DNA of 64,000 bases from Cliona cf. orientalis (lineage: Eukaryota > Porifera > Demospongiae > Clionaida > Clionaidae), in assembly GCA_963930775.1 (NCBI GenBank), contig OZ005702.1:6324001-6388000 (forward strand), written 5' to 3'. Positions 35,003-47,144 of the stretch are shown here, one piece after another (the stretch's first letter is position 1; each line of letters opens with the position of its first letter). Position numbers and translations under genes: made by a program. A model generated the notes under the pieces. It was not told the origin of the DNA. It searched no databases and saw only the letters and a list, made by a program, of their open reading frames with translations.

Positions 35003-38000
35003 ATGGCCTTTACTCTGGGGGCTGTGGCACTGGGGTTACTGGTACTCTTTTGCAGTAGCTGCACTCACTATGCTGATGCTGATCATGGTGAAATTAATTT
35101 TTTTTGCATACAATTAGCTAAGTGCTTAATAATAACTATCATTCCTGTGATTAACTATAGTTATAATAGTGATCATCACTAAGTTTTGTTTGACAAGCGT
35201 ATACACTATAATGCAGCTGATATTCCTCTTGAAGGATAATTATTCTAAACCATAATTGCAGCAGAGCAAGCTAGCATGACTGTCAAGATTTATACAAATT
35301 CATTCCCTTTATGTATAATATATCTTCGCAGGTGGTCCACCGTTATCTATCTCACCTCGAATGGGAACGATGCTGGGAGGAACTCCAGTGGTAATATCTG
35401 GACCTACATTCAATGAAATGTCTACTATTTTATGCTCGTTCGATGGAAAAGAATCTTTGGGTGCATACATTAATGATGATGTGGCTGTGTGCGTCACCCC
35501 GGCCTTTGAGCGTGTGGGATGGATATCTCTGAATGTAACAGTCAAACTGGAAAGTGGAATCATAGTCTATACTGATCAAGATTATTTTTACTCCGGTAGG
35601 TACTAGCTAAGTATAATTAAAATACTGGGAAACCTAATTCCCAATGACTCAGAAGGTCATTTTGGGGTGAAATGATTTGTCACAACCTTTAGAGAGTGAT
35701 TGTTTACTTCTAGCTGTTGTGCTTAAACCTGCATGCAGATTTTATAAAAAAATGTCTGCATATTACCTTGAGGATTGGCTATCAAAGGCTCAAGTAAACC
35801 AATTATTGTCTGTATTTCTGTAGCTCAACCTGAATCAATCTCTGATGTGCGAATTGAATCTGCCTATGACCTTTTACTGTTTAACGAAACGACATTCCAG
35901 ATCTCATGGGATCCTCAGTCTCTGCTGCCCGTTATTGATCCTAATCTCTACTTGGTTGATATTAAATTATACATACTGAGCAACGAATCACAGGAGTATG
36001 AGCTTCATGGAGATCTAGCCACAAATCATTCTAACCTTGGTGAAGCAACCCTCTCACTTCCACAATAACTAACAAATAGCACTAACGTATTTTCCTTTCT
36101 AGTAGAAGTTTCCATTGCTTTCCTATTTGATATTCTACCAGATGAAATTCGTCTGACCATTGATGAACTTAAGGAGGGAATACGAAAGTGGAGTAACCGA
36201 GCTATTGCTTTTGTAGAAAGAATAATAGACCCAATCGGTGGCTTCTTATGTGAATTGTGGTGTCTGGGACAACCACAGGGTATAGGAGATAAGATATTAA
36301 GGAGTGTTCGTCCGTGCCCTCTTACTGCCCAGCGAGCTCGACTTCCCAACAGTGGATTTAGGGAAGATGCTGATCCTTTGAGACGGACATTAAATAAATT
36401 CTTTCATGCTGGTGCTGATACCTGTTTCAGACAAGTCGTATTTGATGAGTAAGTGATCATGAATGATATTATTGCCAATATGCACCTATCATGCATACTA
36501 TTGCTCGAGCTATAATATTATATATCAAGATATTAGATAGCAATATAATATGAAGACAGCTATTTATTTAATAATACTCTCCATAATATTATTATCATAC
36601 TAATGCGGCATGCATGGATCATTTGTTTCCATATTCATGCAGGGATCAAGAATGCAGATATGCTGGAAATCAATGCTGCTATGACAAAAATGGATACCTG
36701 ATAACTGATCCAAGATGTGGAGCGGGAACGGTTGATAGGATCTCACCGGAAAAAAGCATATTTGGACACTTCTTTGCTGATGTTCTTCCATCATTATTGT
36801 GCGGTCGTGGTCAAAAGGGTCGTGATATCTACCTTAGAAAGAGGCCAGTTGATGATCGTGGATTGAATTTCAGATTTCGCTTACGAAGATTTCTTGGTAT
36901 GATCATAAATTAAATAAATAGCTACGTAGGCCTTAAGATCAATCACTATAATTGATTAATCATGTATATGCATGTCTGTGCCTCCCCTTGGATTTATCAT
37001 ATTAAGTCATTGATTTCACTGTTGTGTATTCTTACAGGAAGTTTATTTGGAGACCCACATATACTCACATTGGATGGACTTGAGTACACGTTCAATGGTC
37101 TCGGTGAGTTTACAATGATCAAAGCAGATAACTTCACTCTTCAAGGAAGAATGGTGCAAGCTGTAGATGATGATGGAGAATTAGTTCAGGGCACAGTTTT
37201 CTCAGCTATAGTGGCTGAAGATTCCACTTCTGAATCAATAATAAGAGTTCAGTTCCAGATGGACGCTAATGGGAATTTAGAAGTTTTGGTTGATAAAAAA
37301 ATGGTCAATTTCATTGATGATCTTGAGGTACCTGAAGCTAGATTCGGTGAAACCATTTTAATCAAGCGAGGAACCAATGATTTTGTGGTGACCTTTGCAA
37401 GCGGAGTCTATATGGAAATCCAAATGGAAAATGGAATTATTTCTCAGCATATTATTGTCCTACCTGAGAGCTTCATGGGTATGACATGTGGCCTGTTGGG
37501 AAACTACAATGGAGAAAATAATGATGATTTAATGCCAAGAAATGAAAGTACCATAATTCCTGTTGGTTCCTCACTTGAAGAGATTCACAATAACTTTGGA
37601 ATCACATGTAAGCTCAGAGCAAGAATAATAATTAATACATTCTGAATTATTGTAAACTTGCTTACAGGGATCGTTGATCGACCAGAAGACAGTCTTTTTG
37701 CCTACAGAGATTTTGAAGACTGGAGTACATACTACAGACCAGATTTTCAACCACGATTTGAGGTTACGTTCAACAATTCTGAACTGGAGCAGAGTGCCAA
37801 CAATATCTGTGGTGATGATCAGTTTTGTCTCTTTGATATTGCCACTACTGGTCGCACTGAGGTTGGTCTTGCCACTCGTGATAGCATATTGCGTATTGAG
37901 GAGATTTTTGAACTCTCACTTGCAGGTACGTAAATATATTATTGCTTCTGTAGTATTCATATTATTTAAAAACACTGTAGCTCTGAAAGTTATGTATATT

Positions 38001-41000
38001 ATGATTTGTATGGCTGTAAATTAATTGTTAATAAGCCCTATATAGTAGACAGCAGTACTTGCATGACCACCATGCATGATAGTGGAATCCCTCTCATATG
38101 GATAGGATGCCCTTGGGGTCACACAAATTAGCATATATTATAGCGCAGTATACGTTCACTGTACAGTTGCAGTACGCAGCGGATACATAATTATGCTCAT
38201 GCTGATAGTTTAGTACACAACTCTGTGTGTCTAGAACACATAGGGCTTAATAAAGAGATTAATCCATTAAAATTATGTTCATAACTTATTGCAGTAATTT
38301 GTGACCCACCATGTGCTAGGGGTGTCTGTGTTAATAACAACACCTGTGTCTGTCCATCTGGATACACTGGAGAGTTGTGTGATACAGCTATCATCACTGA
38401 GTGTGATACCAATCCCTGTGAAAATGGAGGCAACTGCTCCATGGTAGCGACAGAGCCAGTCTGTGAATGTCCAGAGGACTTTGAAGGTTCAAGATGTGAA
38501 AGTAAGCATGTAGACAAGTATCATATTAAAGGAAGTAGCTAGGTAGCAATTTGGGAATTCCTTGTCTTAAAAATATTAATTTATTTTTTTAGATCCTTCT
38601 CCCCAAGACGGCTGTCTTCCTCCCTGTGTCAATATAGAGTGCAGCAATAATGATACTTGTGCCTGTTCTCCTGGTTACACTGGAGAATATTGTGATATGC
38701 CCATTGTTTCCGAATGTGATATAAATACTTGCGAGAATGGGGGTAACTGCTCTATGGTGGCAACATCTCAAGTCTGTAATTGTCCTGAGGGCTTCAAAGG
38801 GCAGAAATGTGAAATTTCAAGTATGCAATTTCCTTTCTTATTATGGAACATGAGTGTTACTTTTCCATCATTATGCTAGTACTAAGGATAAGAGCAGAAA
38901 AGGCTGTGTATAGTGTTATAGAAGGAGAATACTTGGATGTGTGTATTGTCGTTACTCGTGGAACTGTCATCTTCAGCTTTAGTGTCAGTGTTTATCTCAC
39001 CACACCATGTAAGGCTCCAGTGTATTGCATATTAATTTTAACAAATTATTCAGGTACCATGTCATATTATTATTAATAATTATTATACAGTTTTCTCGAT
39101 CCATGGATCGATTCAAGTTACAGTGGGCGTGAGAATAGCCTGCATCCAATTGCATATTCCTGACATGGGATTATTCCTTGAATATTTCACATTCAAGGCA
39201 TATCTGCTTGAGTTCTCTCTTGAATCGTCAAACCTTACAGATACTGTCAGTCTACAGAGCAACCAGTCACGGCTACACATCATCGACAATGATAGTAAAT
39301 GCATTAGTATCTATTAAGTTCGTTTATTTGCAGTGATTATGATTTCTGCAATATCTAATATATACAGTTATTCATTTGGGACTATCTGAGCATACATACG
39401 AAGTAGATGAAAATAATGGTTCAGTACAAGTCTGCTTTGAATTGATGGATGGTGCCCTTACAGGACGACCAATTGTGTTGAAGGCCTATTCCTCTGATGG
39501 ATCAGCAATTGGTAAAGCCTTTTTACATTTTTTGTATAGTCCTACTTAGCAAGTGGTGTTCATTCAGCTGGTAGTGATTACACTGCTGTGGAGAAGATCC
39601 TATCCCTACCTGTTGGGAGCGAGAGTGGGGATGAAGTCTGCATTAATGTACCCATTATTGACGATACGATTGTTGAAGATGCTGAAGAGTTTGTCATCCA
39701 TCTGCTGGTTCATGACTTGAATGTTGATGTTCCAATGGCCTACGCTTATGCTAATGTTCAAATAATGGATAATGATGGTATGATCTATGTTTTAGTGGAG
39801 GAACCAAGCCACGAATAACATAAAGTACAAAATTAACTCCCTCATGGAACTAAGCCTATGACAGCCCCAGTTAATAGCTAAATAGCTATCCGAAACTTTG
39901 ATTCTCACATAATTAATACAATAAAGTAGCTACTTTGCATCCTTAAGAAATTATTATTCTGTTTGTAGATTTTGTCATCCAATTCAGTGAAGACTCTCCG
40001 ATGGTTAATGCCAATCAAGTATTTGTCAGTTTTACCACATCTGCTCCAGGAGCAACTGCCATAATATGCTCTCTCACCACACAGCCCACTGTTGATTGTG
40101 AGTTGTGTTTGTAACACAATGATAATATTATTAATACTCGGCTATAGCAGCTACTTAGAGTTAGTCTAAGCGTTATAGTAATATTATTGGGTACATGATT
40201 GCATTAATTTCAGGTACGAGTGGTAATGCTATGTTTGGTCCTTTACCTCGTAATCGAAGGAGAAGGTATACCCTCACTATTGAAGCAACAGCAGGAGATG
40301 AGACCATCGTCAGTGAAAGGAGGTTCAGATCAGGTGTGCAACTATATATTGTAAAATTTAATTTTATCATACTAATTATAACTCTCTATAATAGAAACTA
40401 CTGGTAGGTGTGCTGCTCATCTGATTGGCCAAGGAGTTGTTGTAGAGGATGGATTTGTTACAATACTCTTTCAACCGACCGGTCCTTCGGAAGAAAATAG
40501 ACTCTCAGACTTTGAGTGCAGGATGGACTCCAATGTAATGGAAGATTTCTTCTTATGTACGTGAGTAGTAGCTAGCTATCTTGATCTGAGGTCCTTCCAG
40601 CTTTTTACTGTTGCATAATATGTTAACTTTAAAAACTGGGAGGATTCTGGGGAAGAAGATGATGCATGAACAATAGCTACAGTAAAATCATAATTATTAT
40701 GTTCCGTATACAGAAACTAATGCATATTCATTCCAATTCCACACTTAGTCTAAGCAATATTATTCAGAATAAGTGCTAGCTACTTCATAGCATAGCTTAT
40801 CTCAGTTTGTCTGTGTGCAAATTAAATTGAAAATTGGAGAGTAGGAACAAAGCTATAATAATACAGTACTATCAAATGGGCTACCATTAGCTATATACCC
40901 TGCATTGGTAAAATACAGCAATTAACCTGCAATATAAATGTATTAAATTTAAACACATGGCTTAACACACGTGTGCTTTGCCATGTATTTAAATTATTGT

Positions 41001-41155
41001 AGGCCTACAGTATTTATACTTTTAATTTATTAGGCGGTGGTTCTCCAGTGCATCTACCAGTGTCTCCAGGTGATCATGTTGTTGATATAAGGCCTCGTGA
41101 TCCAAACCAGATATGCAGTCGAGTGCATACTCTGAGTGTGCCCTTTACTGCTTGA
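35003..41155 (+). CDS. Secreted mosaic protein: AMOP, vWD (GDPH), four EGF, Calx-beta (MUC4/SUSD2-like)
   Basis: Seventeen exons start at 35003, 35332, 35824, 36103, 36643, 37038, 37668, 38295, 38593, 38880, 39091, 39368, 39568, 39969, 40214, 40395 and 41034, stop at 41155, and all join in phase, almost all in phase 1. They give 1215 residues. Order: signal peptide (MAFTLGAVALGLLVLFCSSC); an IPT-like region (about 30-116); AMOP (about 250-335, with QECRYAGNQCCYD); vWD starting GSLFGDPHILTLDG (about 389-578); a SUSD2/MUC4-like spacer; four EGF modules (about 665-810); Calx-beta-like modules (about 812-1040); and a tail with further Cys. No transmembrane segment is seen, so it is probably secreted or matrix-bound. 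In mucins GDPH is a self-cleavage site; cleavage here is inferred. Unlike MUC4, no NIDO domain is visible. Its 3' flank has been copied to three sites downstream. Confidence 0.88.
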
Positions 41156-41483
41156 AAAATAACCTCTAATTTTGACTATAAGGCAAGTGCCAATGAATTT
41201 AAGATTAGATACATTATTATGCCATAATTCTTAGCCTTCATGCAGCCATACATAATCATCTTCTGAATTAGAATGCTTTTATTTAGAGAACATGTAGCTA
41301 ATTCAAATCAATAATTGCAGCCAAGAATGTTAGTAGCTATTTACAAAATGTTCTAGATTTTTTGCAAAACATGTAGCTATTTGAACATGCCATTAGTATT
41401 AGCAGGAATTAATAATAATGTAGGAGACAACAGCAGATTATAAGTCCCCAAACATCATATAATACAACGTCATATTGACTTAC

Positions 41484-43368
41484 TTAAGGTTTAGAGAAGG
41501 TATAAGTCGGGTTTGAACAGTCATATATAGAGCGTGCAGAATGAATAGATGGGATCTGGAGCAGATGGAATTGTAGGATTGGTGATAACAACGTTACTCG
41601 TGCAAGCACTAATCACTCTTCCTAGCTTTGCAGTGTTTTTCTTACATAAGCTGGCTCCGTTAATGTATAGAGTACTACCAGCAATGGCAATAGCACCTCC
41701 TCTCCCGGTTGCACTATTGTAGCTGAAGATGCTGTTTGTAACTTTGACCTGACTGTTTGCCCTTTCTACAAACATCACACCGCCATCACCACCAGCTTGG
41801 TTGCTTGTGAAAATGGAGCTGGTGATTGTATAACTGGTCGGATAAAAATATGTGTATAGAGCACTCCACCATTGCTTCCTGCTATATTATTACTGAATAC
41901 ACATTTCGTAATAATTGTAATATCACTTTTGTCTACCTGTATCACTCCAGCATCTCCTGCTGCCACATTATGGCTGAATGTGTTTTCCAAAACTGAGACA
42001 GAGGCATTTTTAACACAGATAACACCTCCTCCATTGCTCCCAGCAGTTTGTCCTACTGCTTTGTTGTAAGAGAAAGTGTTTCCAATAATCTTTGCAATGC
42101 TGCGATAGGGCTCGTCAACACTCAGCACTCCACAGTAGGCAGATGTATTATTGCCGAAGGTACTATTCAATACTGAAATATTAGCAACTAATGTACCATA
42201 GCGTCCACCAGTATAGATTGCCCCACCCCCTCCAGAGCTGGCTGTATTGTTCGTAAATGTGGTGTTGCTAACTAAGACACTGTTAGTCTCATCTGTGGCA
42301 ATAGCTCCTCCACAGCCACCAACTATATTGTTACTAAAATAACTGCCACACACATTAGCTTTTCCATCATGGACAAAGACAGCTCCACCGGAACCATTGG
42401 TTGATCCTGCACTATGTTGACAATGCGAGTGTAAACTGCTCCTCCGAGACCACCACTGGATACTACTGTGTTGTTAATAAAGGAATTGTTAGTTATGATG
42501 GTTGGCTCTGATGATCTTCCATAAATTGCTCCACCATTAGCACCAGCTACATTCCCATTGAAATGACAATTGATTATTATTGTGCTCCTTGCACCACTGA
42601 TATAGATAGCTCCACCATTAAAACTATATTGGCTATTTCATTATTACTGAAGTTACTATTCAGGATATTTAAATGTACCCTACCTGTGTGATATATTGCC
42701 CCTCCTCCGTCATAGGATGCTGAACGACCAATTACAAAATTATTCTTGAAAACGCTTTGATCAACGGTTAGGTAGTTACCATAGTTATAAATGACCGCAA
42801 TACTTCCCAAGTTGTTATCAGAAAATACGCATTCTTTAACTGTAACCAATGAAGTTGTCACTGTGGTTGTGATATCCAAAACTCCTCCATTATTACAGCA
42901 CGTATTATTCACAAATGAACTTCTCATGAATGCTACATTCACTAGAATGTCAGTTTCACCAGCGACTATTCCAAATTTACAACCATTAAAAGTGATATCA
43001 CTAATATTAACTGTTGATACTCCAGTAAAGGTGAACCAAAAGTAGTTACCTGGTGGAAGTTGTTGCAATTGCCCACACACTACACTCACTGAGGCTGGTT
43101 TTGTAGCTCTCATTGTAAAAGAATCGACTTTTAATGTTGCTAGTGGGGCATGATCCATACTGTGGTTACCAGGGTAGAGCTGCAATGTTATGTTAGCACT
43201 GTGACTGGGATTAGCAACATACTGTTCCAGGGTGAAGCAGGGCTGTCTAATTATTGCACCAGGGCAGGGACTGTCTGCTGTTGGAATGATATAAACCGTG
43301 TGACACCTTGCGTACTGGACTGCTCTGTTCAAGAGTAGAACTAGTATTAGCATTGAAATGCACTTCAT
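41484..43368 (-). pseudogene. PMP-repeat secreted gene, copy A, frameshifted
   Basis: Starts with a signal peptide (MKCISMLILVLLLNRAVQYA) and a conserved domain (PCPGAIIRQPCFTLEQYV), then GGAIY / FxNN repeats of the Chlamydia polymorphic-membrane-protein type, which form beta-helices. Compared with copies B-D the frame breaks at least four times: an indel in an FNGG repeat near 42635; a ~31-bp deletion near 42410; a ~2-bp insertion near 41857; and a 4-bp ATAT expansion near 41527 that makes an early stop. The remaining open pieces are 42577-43368, 41775-42353 and 41521-41778. Frameshifts could in part be assembly errors, but four independent ones favour decay. Confidence 0.8.
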
Positions 43369-44300
43369 CTTCAGTCTGCTGTTAAGATTTAATTAATTAA
43401 TCTATAATGGTTACTGTAGCTACAGCTATAATAGCTACCCTTTATAAGCTTTGAGGGAAGTTCTGATTATAATTATCTCATGATTGCTCATGTGATTAAT
43501 CTACAACTATGTTTTAAATTAATTGCTCACATGATCATGAATATTCTACAACTGTGTTTACTAGCTCTTCAAACCTCTCTTTCTACTATAATATTATGTT
43601 ATAATCTATCACAGGGAATTTAAGTTAAGCACTACTCAGTGTGCCTCTGGTTTATTTTCAAACTCATGCGATGCTGAATTCCTAGACTGACTCTATTAAA
43701 AGTGTTACAGTATAGCTAATTTAATTTGAACATGATCACTACTTCTGTATAAGGTCATAGGCATTGTCTTGGCTACTTGCTGTGTAGCAAGTGTACCTAC
43801 TCATAAATTGATTAGCATGTTTTTTAAGCTACAGATAGCTATAGCTAGCTAGCTACACGTGCTGTGATAGGAAATGATAAAATTATTATTATAGCAGTTG
43901 ACAATGTTTTTATGGCTGGTGTCTGTCTCCGATGGCATCTATACAAGGATGCTTTCTGCATGGTCTTGAGTTACATACTATTAAAGCTTAAGGCTTATGA
44001 GTGAATTCTCGAGCTCCATTCATGCTTAATTCTTTGATATAAAAGCAATCCACCTTACTAGAAATAGTGATAATATTATGGCCTCGCAATCCAAACCAGA
44101 TGTACAGTCGAGTGCATATGCTGAGTGTGCCTTTTCAATTGATTGTTTGTTTAATTATTACAAGACAGCTTCCAATGAATTTACAAGTAGACACCTCATG
44201 CAATTATGAGCCTCAAACCATTGCATAATAATCTTCTGAACTTATAGTCATGCAGCTTGACAATAATTATATTTAATAATTCCTGTAACGGAGCCACGGA
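43369..44300. repeat. Remnant of a duplicated mosaic gene: upstream piece joined to last-exon piece
   Basis: About 43880-44060 matches the region just 5' of the mosaic gene (about 34770-34960; both contain tttttatggctggtgtctgt and ctccgatggca). It is followed at about 44080-44150 by a copy of the gene's final coding exon (ggcctcgcaatccaaaccag, agtcgagtgcata) and its 3' flank. The ~6 kb of gene between these parts is missing. The last-exon copy is no longer open in the original frame. Confidence 0.75.
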
Positions 44301-47144
44301 ATCCTAGCCCTGGCCAGCCAATCCAGTCCTGAGAACACTAAACTGTCTAATTAGAACTGAATAGATGTTGTGTGAACATGCTATTGTACATAGACAGCTA
44401 GGGCTGTTATACTACTTGCACTACTATTTAAGCTGCTTCCATTTTGTGCAATAAAGGCAGAATATAACATTCTTCCAAGTCACACAACTCGTGACAATTC
44501 CACAATCAATTATAGCAGTCAATAAAAAAAGATATGTATACCAATATAATTGGATGCATGTGTCATTAGTATACATAACAAAAAGCAGGAAACAACTATA
44601 ATGTAGGATACGACGGTAGAAGTTTTAAGTCCCCAAATACATTATTATTAATACATTTTGAACTTAAGGTTTCGAGAATGTATACGTCAGGTTTGAACAT
44701 TCATAGAGCGTGCAGTATGAATAAATTGGGTCTGGAGCAGACGAAATTGTAGGATTGGTAATTACAACGTTACTCATGCAAGCGCTAATCACTCTTCCTA
44801 GCTTTGCAGTGTTCTTCTCACATAAGCTGGCTCCGTTAATGTGTAGAGTACTACCAGCAATGGCAATAGCACCTCCTCTCCCAGTTGCACTGTTGTAGCT
44901 GAAGCTGCTTTTTGTAACTTTGACCTTGCTGCTTGCTCTTCCTACAAACATCACACCACCATCACCACCAGCTTGGTTGTTTGTGAAAGAAGAGCTGGAG
45001 ATTGTATAAGTGGTAGGATAAAAGTATGTGTAGAGCACTCCACCATTGCTTCCTGCTGTATTATTATTGAATGTACATTTTGAAATTGTAATATCACTTT
45101 CATCATCTACCAGTAGCACTCCAGCATCTCCTGCTGCCACATTGTGACTAAATTGGTTTTCCACAACAGTTACTGAGACGGAGGCATTTCTAACACAGAT
45201 AACACCTCCTCCATTGTTTCCAGCAGCTTGTCCTACTGCTCTGTTGTAAGTGAACATGTTTTCAGCAATTTTTACATTGCTGCGATAGGGCTCGTCAACA
45301 TTCAGCACTCCACAGTAGGCAGATGTGGTGTTATTGAACGTATTATTTAACAATGAAATGTTAGCAAGTAATTTACCATTATAGCTTTCACTTCTACCAG
45401 TGTAGATTGCCCCACCACTTCCAGAACTTGCTGTATTATTAATTTTGTGAATGTAGTATTGCTAACTAAGATGTTCATAGTCTCATTTATGGTAATAGCT
45501 CCACCACTATCACCAGCTCTATTGTTACTGAAGTAACTGCCACTCACATTAGCTTTTCCATCACAGATATAAATAGCTCCACCATAACCATTGGTTGATC
45601 CTGCACTGTTATCAATAAAAATGCTGTTAGTTATGTTGACACCACAACCAAAAATTGCTCCACCAAGACCACTACTGGATATTACTGTGTTGTTAATGAA
45701 GGAACTGTTAGTTATGTTCATGATGAATGGCTCTCGTAATACAAAAATTGCTCCGCCATTACCACTAGCTACATTTCCATTGAATCGGCAACTGGATATA
45801 GTAATTATTGAACCACTGATATAGATAGCTCCACCGTTGAAATTATTAGTACATGTAATTTCATTGTTACTGAAGTTGCTATTGATAATATTTAAATTTC
45901 CATATTCTGTGATGTATTGCTGTTCCACCAATATAAGGTGCCAATTTATCATAGGATGCAAAATTATTCTTGAAGATATGCTTTGGTCAACTGTTAGGTT
46001 GTTACCCAAGTTAACAATGATTGCAGTACTTTCCAAGATGTAATTAGAAAATATGCACTCTTTAACCGTAACCAATGAAGTTCTCGATTCTCCGGTTTGG
46101 ATTCTCAAAACTCCATGCCATTTATCCTTATAGCAGGTATATAGTATTCACAAGTGAACTTCTCACAAATGCTACATTCATTACACTGGTAGCATATATT
46201 TGAAAATTACAATTATTAAAAGTGATATCACTAATATGAACTGTTTGTATATAGCTACTTCAGTAAAAGTGAACCAAGCGTATTTATCAGGTGGGAGTTG
46301 TCCACACATGACAGTCACTGAGGCTGGTTTTGTAGCTCTCATTGTAAAAGAATTGACAATAAAGTTTTCTGTATAGATAGTGGGACATGATCCATACGGT
46401 GGTTACCAGGCTAGAGCTGTAATATTATGTTAGTACTGTAATTGGAATCAGCAACATACTGTTCCAGAGTGAAGCAGGGCTGTCTAATTATTGCACCAGG
46501 GCAGGGAGTGTCTGGTGTTGGAATGATATAAATCGTGTGACACTTTGCATACAGGACTGCTCTGTTCAAGAGTATATAGAACTACAGTCGAGCCTTCGAA
46601 CAAAGGACACTTTGGGAACGGGCCTCTTGTCCTTTGCTCGGAGGTTGTCCCTATCTCGGAGGTTCATGATTTTTCAACCCATCTTGATTATATTATCCTT
46701 AATAAGTTAGTAAATACACTGAAATGCATAGTAAGTACAGTAGAGATGATAATCAAGCTAGTGGTTGGTAGCTATGTTCTGTTTCAGTATCAACTTAGCA
46801 CAGGCTGATTTTTTGTTTCTGAAGTAGCTACTGGCTAGCTACTCCAAAATCGTTAGGATTCAAGGCTAATATTATTATCGCGCATGCAGCATAATATCGC
46901 GACCGCCTAGATTGCGACGAAGGTGGGCGTGGCATCGCTAACTTAAGGGCGTGGTTTCCGGATCGCGGTCCTTTGCATTGAAAAGTCACGTTGGGAGCTT
47001 GGATCTTGTCCGCTGTCCGGAATCGAGAAGCGTCCGCTTCTCAGAGGTTGCTAATGTACTATAAAGCAATAATAATAATAATAATAATAATAATTATACA
47101 CTAAGTAGCTAGTTATACACTAAGTAGTTACACACTAAGTAGCT

